Shown here: positions 12,646 to 25,600 of the stretch, in pieces
Position numbering within the stretch: the first letter of the stretch is position 1
Layout: each line of letters starts with the position of its first letter
From: Nepenthes gracilis
Taxonomy: Eukaryota > Streptophyta > Magnoliopsida > Caryophyllales > Nepenthaceae
DNA length: 64,000 bases
Direction of reading: 5' to 3'
NCBI GenBank assembly: GCA_033239525.1
Contig: BSYO01000009.1
Location: forward strand, 17,319,299 to 17,383,298
Made by a program: the position numbers and the translations under genes
The notes under the pieces: model-generated
The model's input: only the letters and a program-made list of their open reading frames with translations
Told to the model about the DNA's origin: nothing
The model's database searches: none

Positions 12646-14353
12646 GTAAAGTATGAGGTCAAGACAAATATCTGTAAACCCCCTATTTAGTTTAATTTAA
12701 TATCTAAAATATTTTAGACACTGTTTAAAATTTTTACTAACATGCATATAATTTTATCTGTTCGGTCTATTTAATCTGGACATGCATGTGTAGCTCATTA
12801 GTTAATTTGGATGTTTATGGACTAAATTTTATAATTTTGGAGGGTTTAATATTTTTCTAAAAGATCGAATAATTTATTAAACATTGTATATTTTTATATC
12901 AGTATATTTGTATAAAAATGAGTATGAAACTTTGTATGACCGTGTAGTCACATACACATGTCGGGTCATGATCACTATATTTAAATTTTGAGTATTTGAT
13001 ATTCTGACAAACTCTCAATGGGGAGATATTTTGTTATTTGAAAATTTTTTTCACCGGTAGAAAAGGTTTGAAGTAGTGACTGTTCTTATTTGGATAGTTT
13101 GATTTGACTTTATAATATATTCAGACGTCCTAATATATTTGATAAACTTGATAATTATACCTAAAGTCCCGAGTGGTAAACAATAGTAAGCAACATTACC
13201 CATGTGTATAAAGTTTATGAGTAGCCATACATACTGGCCTAATTTGTATTTGATTTTGTTAAAAGTTATTGAGATTATGTGTAACATTTTCTCAAACTAG
13301 TCTTTAAATAATCGAAACTCAAATTTAATGTATGATTTATACTTTTGTATTGATTTGTATTGGATTTTGGTTTGGATTTTGATTTCGGAGTTAAATTTGA
13401 GATTTATTGATTTTGTTCTTATTTGGGTTTTGGTATGTCTCGTACAAATGATTTTAATTATATATTTTTTTCAAACCTTTAGACTATCTATCGCGGTACT
13501 ATTTTAATTTCTGTACATACTATTGGATCATCTAACTATCGGATTCTGCCTAGATCACAAGTTAATCGGACCTTGGATTTGGACTCAGACTTAGATTTAG
13601 ACTTGGATTGAACTTAAAATCAGCTATTTGCCTATTGAAATCGGTCCGAATCACTTCTATTTTATTTATTTATATATATATTTCGATAAGGACTGTTTTC
13701 TAGTTTAAAGATTTGCTTTGGATTTGGATATTTGATTTGAATATGAGATTACCATTGAATTTTAGATCTTGAATTTCTATTGGATTCATTTTATTAGCGA
13801 TTTGAATTTATTTTGTCATTGGAACGGATTTTATCCATTAAATCTTTTTCTATGATTTATTAAACTCTTTTAATTTAAATATAATATTTATTGAACATTA
13901 GACTCATTTTTTCTATTTCATTCCTTTAGAGTAAAAGATTTGGATATATTTCGAGAGTATGGTTGTGATCTGTCAACCATTCGTCTGATTTGGTGAATTT
14001 TAATTCTATTATGATTTAAATTGGCAATTGATGTGATTGTATTATAGAATTGACTAGGTATAGGCCTATGATTATATTTTAAAAATAATTTAGATATTAT
14101 GCTGTGTGATCATGATTTTGGTTGATTTGTTACATCCTTTATGATGATTATAGAGTAGGTTATAATTATTTTATCGAAACGGTTGTCCAATGAGATCCTG
14201 TATGAATTTTTTATTTATTGGATCTTGTGTATTTAGTTTGTCACACCCAAATTTTGGCACTTAGCATTATTTATTGAATCGATTTTTGAATTTTAATTTT
14301 TAGGAATCGTAATTAATTATTTAAATTGACATATTTGGTTTGAGTTCATAACA
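12646..14353 (-). repeat. Truncated LTR, family B copy 3, inverted
   Basis: Read on the minus strand it starts at 14353 with TGTTATGAACTCAAACC and runs through the family-B LTR as far as the block equivalent to about 6900 of copy 1. The shared blocks include the mirror image of TTTCATACTCGTTTTTG at about 12900-12935 and ACCCTCCAAAA near 12840. It meets copy 2 tail to tail at about 12645. Its right end interrupts the gag region of the D2 Copia element. Confidence 0.65.
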
Positions 14354-15479
14354 AAGAAGATAAGTCCTATTTTAGAGTATGAAAATAATCAAACATAATA
14401 AGTACGAGGTTTATGAGAATGACTATAAAAAATAATATTAAGTTGACACTTTCTAAAACTGAAATCGCTAAAGATTTATTGAAAACTATTAAAAATCATT
14501 TTTGGTTGGCAAATAAGTTTTTTATGGGAATACTGATGGCAAAATTTACTACCATTAAATTTGATAGTACTCAAGAAATACATGAGTACATTCTTGAGAT
14601 GACTAATTTGGTTACCAAACTCAAAACCCTTGATATGGAGGTTAGTGAATCATTCATCATTCAATTTATAATGAATTATCTTCCTCCTAATATGAGTCTT
14701 TTTAAATTTATTATAATACTATTAAAGATAAGTGAAATATTAGTTTTGGTATGTATGTTAGTTTAAGAGAAGGTAAGACTGAAATAATAAAAAAGTTATT
14801 TAATAAATTTGATGGGCTATGGTGATAAATGAAAGAATATTAAGGTCAGACGAGTAAAAAAAATGAGCTCTATTCTAGCATTTGGACTCGAAGGAAGAAA
14901 AATAATACAAAGTATCACTTTTATAAAAAAGTGAGACATTTTAAGAAAGATTGTTATAAAATAAGAATTAGTTTGAAAAGGCAGATGAGCTTTTGGTTTA
15001 TATTTATTTTGAATCAAACCTAATTAAAATTTTTCATAACACCTGGTGGTTTGATTTGAGTTCTAAAGTTTATATTTTTAAATTAATGTGAGAATTCCTT
15101 ACAACACAGATTTTAAATCAAAATAAAAATTTTATTGTTTTGAAAATTTGTGTCAAAGTTTATATTTATATTATTGAAACTTTTCGTTTATTTCTTAATA
15201 TTGGATTGTATTTAGATTTATTGAAAATACTATATATACCTTTAATTTTTAAAAATCACATCTTTATTTTTAAGAAAATTGAATATATAACACTTACATA
15301 TTTAGGGGTGTCCAATAAAGGTTAAAATGTATAATCCATGGGAGAAGAAATTAGATTTAAAAATTATTAGTTGATATTTTATTGGTTATTCAGAAAAATT
15401 TAAAGGGTATAAATTTTAATATCTTAACTATAATATAAGAATAATAGAAATCGATAATATCAGATTCTTTAAAAATGGT

Positions 15480-16029
15480 AAAATCAGTATAAGTGATATT
15501 TTATAAAATGTAAAGACTAAAAAAATTATGGTATGTGTCCCTATACCCATAATTTCTAAAAAAGTTATTATTTTGATTGCTATTGAATAACAAATTAGTG
15601 ATTTTATAATTCATAATGAGAATGTCATTATTAAATAAAATACAGAATAATCACAAGAAGTAGTATAAGAAGATCTCATAGAGAAAGAAGGTCTACTATT
15701 TTAAATAATTATTTGGTTTATTTATAAGAATCTAAATATAATATAGGGATATATAAAATCAGTATGAGTGATATTTTATAAAATATAAAGACTAAAAAAA
15801 TTATGGTATGTGTCCCTATACCCATAATTTCTAAAAAAATTATTATTTTGATTTCTATTGAATAACAAATTAGTGATTTTATAATTCATAATGAGAATGT
15901 CATTATTAAATAAAATACAGAATAATCACAAGAAGTAGTATAAGAAGATCTCATAGAGAAAGAAGGTCTACTATTTTAAATAATTATTTGGTTTATTTAC
16001 AATAATCTAAATATAATATAGGGATATAT
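15480..16029 (+). repeat. 275-bp tandem duplication within D2
   Basis: The block 15480-15754 is followed directly by a second copy at 15755-16029, both beginning AAAATCAGTATRAGTGATATT and ending AATATAGGGATATAT. I count only about five or six base differences by eye (for example ATAAGTG/ATGAGTG and GATTGCT/GATTTCT). D1 has one copy of this segment (near 51942-52210). The two copies resemble each other far more than either resembles D1, so the duplication came late in the element's decay. Confidence 0.85.
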
Positions 16030-16839
16030 AATGATTAGATTTCTTTTCAATAAGTTATAGAAAGAAATGATTATTCTAAATAGATTAATATCATAAAAGA
16101 TAAGTTAAAATTAATGGCACAAAATAAAATTTTGAATCTCGATGAATTGTCTGAAAGTTGTAAAACAATTGGTTATAAATGAGTATTTAAAATCAAATAT
16201 GGTTCTAAATGTAATATCAAATGATATAAGTTAGACTTGTGGTAAATGTTATACTCAAAGAGGTGACATAAATTATAAGAAAATTTTTTCTTCAATTTTA
16301 AAGGACTCCTTAATAATCATAATTTTAGATGTAAAGATTATTTTTTTAAATGAAAGTTTAGATGAATAAATTTATATCAAATAACCTATAGGATTTATAG
16401 TTGAAGGATAAGAATATTTAGTTTGTAAATTAAAGAAATTAACAATAGTCTTAAACAAGTCTCATGATGATGGTATCTTAAATTTCATGATACCATTTAT
16501 CCTTCGATTTTATAGAAAATATTGTTGATTGATGTATACATTTGAAGGTCAGTAGGAATAAGTTTATATTTTTGATTTTATATATTGATAACATATTACT
16601 TGCACATAGTGGGCTTGCATTGTTACATAAAACTAATAGCTATCTCTCTGAAAATTTTGATATGAAAGATATGAGTGAAGCAACTTATATGATTTAAAGA
16701 AAAATATTTTGAGATAGATTACATGGATTGTTAGGATTATCTCAAAAAGAGTATATCAAGAAAATTTTAGAGATATTTGGGATGAAAAATTGTGTAGCCA
16801 GTATTATTCTAGCCCAAAATGGTGATAAATTCAGTTTAA

Positions 16840-17936
16840 TGTAATACTCACGATATGAATCATTATTGAAAAAGCACGTTGTGCTAATCATGAGCAATCA
16901 AATTTCGACCCCGAAAAATATAGTGGAAGCAAAAACAAATAAATATCCAATACGCGTAAAAGATATTTAATTCTAGATGATAACGAGATAATAAGTATGC
17001 ACGATACAAATAATTATAAGCAATAAAGATAAAGACGCGATTTTTGACGACAAAGTGAAAACTCGATATCCACGGTATCGAGAAAAACACTCAGAGCTTC
17101 AACGGTAAGGAAAGTAATGCATTATGAAAATCAACTTACAAACCGGGTGGTAATGACGCGCTAACCTAGCCGACTTACTCCCGTCACGTGATCCCTACCA
17201 AGGAACTCCTTGGATTTGCCAGCGGCAACGGAACCGGACACCTTCCGGTCTTCACGTCAATCTTCCCTCTCGTGCCACTTGAAGTGCCAACGACGATCGG
17301 ATCTCCTTCTTCACGAATCAACGTCTCCCACGAAGGTAGAAGGATGTAAGAGTTTAAATAGAAAAGAGAAACAAAGAGAAAAAACGTTAGAACATGAGGC
17401 ACAACGTTGTAGAGCGTAGTAGGTTCGGTTTTCTCAAATAAAGCAAGATGAAAAAGAAGAAGAATGCTCTTCTCTCAAGTAGAATGGCTCCAATACTTTT
17501 AAAAGATGCTTTGGCGTGCTTAGGGTTTTAAGAAACATTAGGCATATATTTATAGTGGGTCCAAAAAATGCGTTCAAAATTTTTGCAGATTCTTTGGCGT
17601 GCTCGAGTTCGCGGCGGCGGCAGATTTGATAAAAGCGCACGCATTTAGAAATATATTTGCAAAGTTTGGGCAATTGAGCAGCATCCCAATTGATTTTTCC
17701 ATATCGATTTTCGGCCCGAGCGGATCTCGAGCGCCTGGTGAGCCGAGGACCTTCTGGATTTTAGGCTCGAGCGAGTGGCGACAAATTAAAGGGAAGGCTT
17801 TGGACGGGCTCATAATGATGGCTCGGCGAGGGGGAGGGCGAACATAACGGATTTTAAACCGACAACCCACAACCCGACATTGATACAATGATACATATGG
17901 TCACGAAATATGTCAATTAGACAAATATCTCTAACA
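16840..17936 (-). repeat. Inverted LTR, family C, inserted in D2
   Basis: Read on the minus strand it runs from TGTTAGAGATATTTGTCTAATTG (at 17936) to GAGTATTACA (at 16840), with TG...CA ends and about 1.1 kb length. It interrupts D2 between the RT part (GGTGATAAATTCAGTTTAA) and the RNase H side (GAAATCAAATGAAAGATATTCC), which are nearly adjacent in D1 at 53050-53115. The flanking five bases differ (tttaa and agtat) and about 25 bp of D2 seem lost, so the target-site duplication is gone or was never exact. Open frames at 17184-17888 are inside this LTR. Confidence 0.7.
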
Positions 17937-19000
17937 AGTATGAAATCAAATGAAAGATATTCCTTATACATCTACTATGTGAAATTTGATGTATACAAAG
18001 ACTTGTACTAGATCAGATATAAATTTTACAGTTGATATGTTCAAACAATATTAAAGTAATCGTGGTATAAATTACTCGAATATTGTAAAAAAAATGATGA
18101 GATATTTCAAGGAACTAAAAACTACATGCTTTTTTTTTTTATAATAAGTTCAATTATTTAAATGTGTTAAAATATTCAGATTCAAATTATACTCAATATT
18201 TAGATACCAGAAAGTCTACATTTGGGTTATTTTTCATTTGGTTAGAATAGTTTCATGAAAAAGTGCAAATAATCTGTGATTATTGTGTCCATAATAAAAA
18301 TAGATGTTGTGACATGCTTTGAAACCATTATACATGTGTTATGATTATGGAATTTTATTTCAAGATTTAAAATTATCGACAATATAATTAAGCCGCTAAA
18401 AATTTATTGTGATAATTTCACTGTAATTTTCTTTTTAAAAAATAACAAGTGTTCAAAGGGTGTTAAGTATATAAAAATTAAATATCTTATAATTAAAAAT
18501 AAAATTTAGAAATAAAAGATGTCAATAGAATATATTAGTATAAAACTTATTATTACAAATCTATTAATTAAGGGTTTACTTTCAAAGATTTTTGTGAATC
18601 ATATTGATAGAATTGGTCTTTATTGTTACCAATGATGTAATGTAATTACTATTGATATTTGAGATTTCATATAATATATTTTTGATATGTCCTATTTATT
18701 TTATATTATTTGAACTTAAAATTTTAAATTAATAATAACAGAAATAGTATATCATTAAGACATTATTATTAGATTGTATGAATATTTCTTATTTAAAATT
18801 TAACCATATAATTTACAAGTATGTAGTACATATAAGAAACCATGTTGAATAATAATGTGGAATTATCAAGACTCACATTTGTTGATTATTTGGTTATAAT
18901 ATGATGATATATAAACTATTAGATGATTATAATATTATGCTTAAAATTTAGTTTAGCCAATTTTGATAAATGTTATTGTCATATGGACCAAATGGAAGAA

Positions 19001-19562
19001 TATTAGAAATATATTTCACGTGACGAAATATATGAATTATTAATTTATTAAATTGATTAAATAAATACGATCTTATTAATTTTTTTATATTAAAGATAAA
19101 ATTTTTAAAAGATGTGTCAATTCAAAACGTATCATTTAATAAAAAATATACGTTAATTTACAATATATATGCAATTTAGTGAATCGATATATCTTTTTAA
19201 AATATATTCGCTGAGCAAAAGAATATTATTTTTTAATAATTATGTCTATTCAAGACGTACCTTTTAAACGAAAGGAGTGACATTTTAATAATTTGAGAAT
19301 GATCATTTTTTTATAAAAGAATGTCCTTAGCTATCATTTTGAAATTTATAAATTTGTATAAATTTTTTATAAATTAAAAGAGAAGAGAGAGAAATCATTA
19401 CCCTATTATTAGAACAAGAATAATTACGACGTTGCACAAAGGCTTGATAATAATGGATCCAGATATTAACTTTACTTATATACACAATTGATTAGTAAAA
19501 AAAATTATAATAATAAAGGTTCTGAGAATTAAAATTTTTATCTTATTAAAATATTTTAAAAT
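19001..19562 (+). repeat. 3' LTR of D2
   Basis: It begins TATTAGAAATATATTTCACGTGACGAAATATATGAATTATT, the decayed counterpart of the D1 LTR start, and is preceded by AATGGAAGAA, matching the D1 polypurine tract. Later landmarks in order are TCTATTCAAGACGTACC, a TATAAAAGAATGTCCTTAG promoter-like block, GAGAGAGAAATCAT and ATGGATCCAG. It is longer than the 438-bp D1 LTR because of extra sequence near 19120-19240. Confidence 0.7.
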
Positions 19563-22433
19563 AAATAGATGATCTATTATCATATTTATCAATTTTTTTA
19601 AGGATAAAGAATGACAATTTTAAAAGTTATATCATGTGAAAGGTATAAACCAATCAGATAAATATTAAAAATTTATTTTACCACTTCCTTTATAAAAAAA
19701 TAGTAACTACCTTAGGCATTTGCGACGAAAAATATATCTGTAAATGAGACTTCAAGTGTTGGGTCACTAAGATCCAATCTCTCATCAATAACCATTAGAC
19801 TGTTAATAGTTGATAAATCGGTCCAAATATAGCACAAATAGTGTGATTTAAAATCTCTCAAGTCAAGATTATTATTTACAATATACATCAATTGTGCACT
19901 CCATTTTGTATCGAATATATGAAGTTATTATTATCACATCAGCTTATTAATTAAAAAGTAAAATATCAATAAAATTAACTATTTTTTCTTAAGACATTTT
20001 CGATTGGTCAAGAATACACGTAGAATAAAATTAATATATTTTGTTAGTATTTAATTTTATAATATTTATTCACCAACCAAATATGTCACGGGTGACTTAA
20101 ACAAATCGTGTTGCGCGTGGTTCGATGCTAACATCAGCCCAGAAGTGGCAACTTGTCCTGGTCCAACTTCATTCCCATTCTTAATCATTAAATACCATCC
20201 AATAGATGTAAAGGCCAAAATAGCTTTACAGATGTGTGCCTGATCCCTTTCAAGGCCAAAATATCATCCAAGTTCTTGTGCACTGTATCTTGAGTCCGTG
20301 TAACAGCAGAAAGCCTACGCGCCTACGATCCGCACGTGCGGGCAACGCAATGTTAATTTCAACTTTAAATTCAAATGTAGTAGTCCAAACAGGACAAATT
20401 GAGACACGTTTAATGATTTTTTTTGGGGTAAGTTTAATAACCAATAAAATATATATAATTTAAATAATATTAAATGTAAATCTATAAAAATTAAAGTATC
20501 AATTATGATCTGTATTTAAAATTTAGACAATAATTTGAATAAATTTAGGTTGAATTATTAAATTTTTAATTTGGATTATTCACACCACGATGCAAACAAA
20601 AATTCAATTGAGATTATACTATTTTTCGATATATTATTTGATATTTAAATTATTTATTTAAAAAAAATTAAAAGTGATAACGATAATGACGATATAAGGA
20701 TAACAAATAGAAAACTTGGTGCTATAATTTGTAGATAATCAAGTAAAAAGAGAGTTAAAACTCTATACTTGCTCTTCGACTTTTGTTTTCATTTTTGAGA
20801 AAAGTGTGCATATTTATAATTATATTGTCTGTTAATGACGATTTTTGAAAAGAAATAAGTGACCATAAAATAAATGATTACACAAATTAAGAATTAATTA
20901 GTTTAGTCTTCTAATATACTCTGAGTGGAATGTTTTTTATGAGATGGTTCTTCAAATGGTTATACCAAAGGAATTCATTGCCTAAGTTAACCGTTTGGTG
21001 TTTTAACCAACTATTTGACTTAAATTACTCAACTAAATTAACCTCTTAGTTTAATTAACTGCTCAATGTAATTAACTGTCAAATTATCATTTGAATATTC
21101 AACCGTTCGGATATTTCATATTTTTTTGTGTCTTATCAGTCACTTAGTTACTTAACTGTTTTTTTAATTTAAATTCATTTTTAATTGATATAGGGCTTAG
21201 ACCTAATGAATCAATTGATTATTTATTTATTTCTAAACTTTATATGCATGAGCTTGTTATACTATATTAGGTTTGCCATATTTAAACTATACCTAACAAA
21301 TAATACCTTTTTAACAGCACTCATTTAAAGCTTTAAATATGTAATATTTATGCGAAAATAAAAATGAAAATTTTACATTTGAAAATTGGGCTCAAGCTAT
21401 ATTTTTAGTTACGCATAATTCAATTTCTTTTTTGTTTAGTTTATAAAATTGTTTTATGGGTTAATTACTAAAAATTAACAACCCTTTTTATGTTTTTTTT
21501 TAAATTAGCAAATCGTTCTAACCTTATTATTAATATGCCAATAATTCCAGTATTTATAATTATGTAATTTTTCAGTTATATACATAATATTTAATATTTT
21601 ATTTTATATGAGGTTTTAATTTTATGAGTTAAGTTATTGTAGTTAAAATAAGTCTAAAAATTGAAAAAAAAATTGAAGAATTTTAATATCACTTTGCCAT
21701 TTCTACATTTAGTTATTGCCCATTTCTTAGATTGTGGGGGCCTTCATCTCTCAGGTAAATAAATATACTTATTATTTTAAACAAATTATTTTAAAATAAT
21801 TAATTTTTTTTATTTTTTAAAAATTATTTAAATTATATTAATTTATTTATAAATAAATAATCAAGATATAAAAAATAAGTCACTTTACCTTAATAAAGCA
21901 AAAAATACCATTAAGCATAGTACATTTTTCATATAATGAGACGTGAATATATTGAAATATTATTTTATAAAATTAAAAAAATATGTTATTATTTATTTTT
22001 ATATGTTATAATTCTATGTTATAAACTATTCTATAAGATTAAAATATATGTTGTAATTTTCAAAAAAAAAAAAACCAAAGTGCATTCTTTATAAAAATGA
22101 GATTTTTATGACAATTAAACACAAATTTATTAAATTAAATAAATATATAAAATAGGTAAAATAAATATTATCATGATTTTTATTTTTATATTGTTATCTT
22201 CTTTTATTTTTATCAATTATATACGTATTTTATTGTTAAGACTTTATTTTTTAATTCTCTTACGTGCAAAATATTTATTTTATTTTTTTTATATTTATTA
22301 ATTTTAACGCCATATTTGTATAATTATGCAACTCTAAACACAAATAATTTAACTTAATTTTTAAATAATAATTTTACTGTTTTTCAATAAAAAAAAGTTT
22401 TAAAATATAAAAAATAAAAAATAACGTCAAAAG
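19563..22433. other. AT-rich region upstream of CTR1
   Basis: No gene was found. At 20090-20380 a less AT-rich patch contains the perfect palindrome CGCACGTGCG (20331-20340), which includes a CACGTG G-box. At 20930-21300 there are many TTAACT/AGTTAA words that may belong to an old LTR. From 21300 to 22430 the sequence is almost all A/T. The distal promoter of CTR1 may lie here, but I cannot point to a core promoter. Confidence 0.4.
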
Positions 22434-22672
22434 CTAAAAAATTACTCGAGAATTTACCATTACGCCACCGAACGAAACGGAATACACTCTCTCCGCTTTC
22501 AGTCGATCGGGAGTGCGTATCGACTTTAAAAAGGGAAACTGAAACAATCGTCGGATTCGGTAGGCTGACTTGATAGCGGAGGAAAGAGAGGAGGAAACTG
22601 TATCAATGGTGGAATCTTTAGGGTTCTGAGGGCTCCTTGAGTTCTCGGCAGCTAAAATTTTCTCAATTTTCG
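22434..22672 (+). promoter_or_regulatory. Probable CTR1 5' leader
   Basis: Base composition shifts abruptly at about 22440 from nearly pure A/T to mixed sequence with CTCTCC and GGAAAGAGAGGAGG, as expected for the transcribed leader. The transcription start itself cannot be read. Minus-strand and alternate-start frames through this region are shadows of exon 1. Confidence 0.5.
22606..22629 (+). CDS. Short upstream ORF in CTR1 leader
   Basis: An ATG at 22606 opens a seven-codon frame (MVESLGF) closing with TGA at 22627-22629, 43 nt before the CTR1 ATG. It is in the mRNA only if transcription starts upstream of it, which the leader composition suggests. Such uORFs can lower main-ORF translation; there is no evidence here that this one does. 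Confidence 0.35.
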   Translation: MVESLGF

Positions 22673-25600
22673 ATGGAAATGCCGGGTAGAAGGTCGAATT
22701 ATTCGCTTCTAAGTCAAGTGGATGATCACCCGCCACAGCCGGCGAAGTTTTCGGGCGCTGTGGGATTTGGCGAGCCACATTCGGGAGAGAAGAATAAAGA
22801 TAAAGGGGAGAGGAATACGGATTGGGAAGGAGTTTCCGAACATCGAAATCGGATAGCGGGGATGTTCCCTTCGTCGATCGGATTGCAGAGGCAGAGCAGC
22901 GGGAGTAGCTTCGGTGAGAGCTCAATTTCGGGAGATTATTATATGCCGTCGATCTCTGTGGCGGCTGGCGATCAGGATGGTTTCAGTTACTTGCAAGAGG
23001 TAGGCGGCGGCTGCGAAATGAGACTGAGGTTGGCAGATGGAGGCGGTGGGGGAGGGTCGTCGTCGAAGAGTTGGGCGCAGCAGACGGAGGAGAGCTACCA
23101 ATTGCAATTGGCTTTAGCTTTGAGGCTTTCGTCGGAGGCAACTAGTGCTGATGATCCTAATTTTTTGGATCCGGTGCCGGATGATTCCGTTTCCCGTTCG
23201 TCATTTTCTGTTTCCGCCGGGTCGATTTCTCGTCGATTCTGGGTATGTTTTTCCCGGGGCAAGAGTGATGTACATATATATATATATTTCAATTTATTCC
23301 TGTTGGTTTGGAGGTGTTGGGTCATTCTGATTAATTTCAACCCAATTCGTGCTTTTATCGAACTCTGTGGCCAGAATTTGGTAGTCAGCTCCCATCAATG
23401 CATGTTAAGGACTTCGTTTGTGGTTGATTAAAGTTTGTGGGCTGTGCAAAACGTGGATTTCTGTGCCTTATTGTCTTTGCAACTGCCTGTTTATGTAAGA
23501 ATGAGAGTCTTTAATTTGCAATTGGAAGGTCCTTGAAGATTTTAAGGATGGTTTTCTGGAATGTCTTCTTACAACATACTTTTTGGTTTGTATTGAATAA
23601 TGAGTGGAGTAACAATGCTTGGTCGAGATTTAGAGAACTGTACAATATTCTAGAACAAAGAACTATCTGTACAACATTCTAGAAAAAAGAATTATAGGGG
23701 ATACAAATCATAGAATAAAAAAGAACTCTAGATGAGCCGTACCCGTTTTTTTTTCCTACTATTAATTTGCAATTGCCCTGAAAAGCAAGAGATTGAAGTT
23801 AGATAAGTTTTGTTGTAGGATATGACATTATAGAGAATATGAGGCTTTGAGATATGCCACACTAATTGTTTGTTTGCCCCAAGTACACGATGGGCATTGA
23901 GGAAGCAGAACATAGCCTCCATGTTGTGAAAATGCTTCTCTATTGCTTGCTATGAATTCATCTTTTGCCCAATTTCGGGTGTTGTTATTCAGGTTTTACA
24001 TAAGCTGTCTTGTGTTTTCAACTTTCATTAGGTGAATGGCTGCCTATCATACTCTGACAAGGTTCCTGATGGCTTTTACCTCATTCATGGGATGGATCCA
24101 TATGTATGGACTATGTGTACTGATTTGCAAGAGAGTGGTCCTATTCCCTCAATTGAGTCATTGAATTCTGTTGATCCTAGAAATTCTTCAATTGAGGTGG
24201 TTTTGATTGATCAACGAACTGATTCCAGCTTGAGGGAATTGCAGAACAGGACACGTAGTGTCTCGTGTAGCTGTGTCACCACAGAAGAAGTTGTCGATCA
24301 GCTGACGAAGTTGGTATGCAATCACATGGGGTGAGACATTGAGGTGTTTCGTTCTTATTTTGTGCAAAGTTTTGTTTCCTCTGTCGACTTATTTTCCCCG
24401 TCTTTAAAACATTCTCTTGTTGTATCACAAGGGGTGCAGCTCCAATCAGAGAGGAAGAATTTGTTCTCATCTGGAAGGAACGTAGTGATGGCCTTAAGGA
24501 TTGTTTAGGTTCTGTTGTGCTTCCAATTGGTAGCTTATCTGCTGGACTCTGCAGACATCGTGCTTTGCTATTTAAAGTAAGTTGTGTTTTTTATTATTTG
24601 ACTATAGCATTCTCTACTGTAACATTGAAGGTGATTTATTTAGAGGATCATGAGAACTATTCTCCGTCTTGTTCGAATTACTGCAGAAGGATCCACTCCA
24701 GTTTTGATTTGCATGGCTGAATAAATGCTTGATAATCTTTATGTATTTTTTATCCACAATTTAATAGCATGCGAGCTAGAAGCTATTTGTTCCATTTTAT
24801 GTACTGTACCACTTCTAACTTGGTTGGTATCTACCTTGATGAGAGAGTTTTTATGACCCCAATTTATCTTTTTCCTTTGACTCTTATTTAGTGCTAGTAT
24901 TGAGTATACCATTTTCTCTGGAGAAGTTGCAATGTAAGCTTGGAATGTGAAACATGGTATTGAACATGGGATGTTGTTCATTTGATGTTCAAATTGAACA
25001 AAACATCATGAGAGTAAGATACTTATAAAGAGGAAAATGAAATCAGATGGTTAATATACTTGACATTTTTCGGCCAACTCCATGATAGAGTGTTTATTCT
25101 ACAACTTTTTAGGGAACTTTAATAAGACAATGGAGTTCAAACATGTAATTTTATTTTGGCAGGTCTTGGCTGACACAATTGATTTACCATGTCGAATTGC
25201 CAAAGGCTGCAAATATTGTAATAGAGATATTGCTACATCTTGTCTTGTGCGGTTTGAGCCAGACAGGTATTGTTGTCAACTTTCTTCTATGCTTGCTGGT
25301 GTTGTTCTCCAGTATTCTATTTCATGAGGTAACTCATAACGTGATGAGAACAAGAAACAATTGATGTACATAAATCATGTGTGGGATATCCAACTGCTGG
25401 TTTGTCTCCCAGGAAGAAGTCAATGAGAAAGGGCCCATTAATCCCATTGTTTATAGACTTCTTAAATGACTTTCAGCATTGTGTCAAATGCCTAGGGTTG
25501 GAGATAAGACACAGCTTGACAGTGCAAAAATAGAGCAGCAAATTTTAGAAGATCATATTTTTTCATCCTGTGACAGTAGAATTTATCCTAAAGCCACTGG

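Larger units (their letters stand above)
14354..19562 (+). mobile_element. Decayed Copia element D2, nested and deleted
   Basis: This is an old relative of the Copia element at 47923-54582. A gag part at 14365-15040 includes MAKFTTIKFDSTQE and a knuckle-like region. PR and pre-integrase remnants follow to about 15280, the integrase C-terminal side is at 15300-15750, RT is at about 16030-16830, RNase H at about 17940-18560, and a 3' LTR at 19001-19562. Against D1 it lacks the integrase core: about 870 bp are deleted at the join near 15285. The RT active-site YVDD has become YIDN near 16580. A family-C LTR is inserted at 16840-17936. Stops are frequent, and the 5' end is cut off by the inverted family-B LTR. 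Confidence 0.8.

Noticed and set aside
17574..17888. Minus- and plus-strand frames of 82-104 codons
   Set aside because: They lie inside the family-C LTR at 16840-17936; the same block recurs in other LTR copies without open frames.
22434..23107. Minus-strand frames over CTR1 exon 1
   Set aside because: They are antisense shadows of a strongly supported coding exon.
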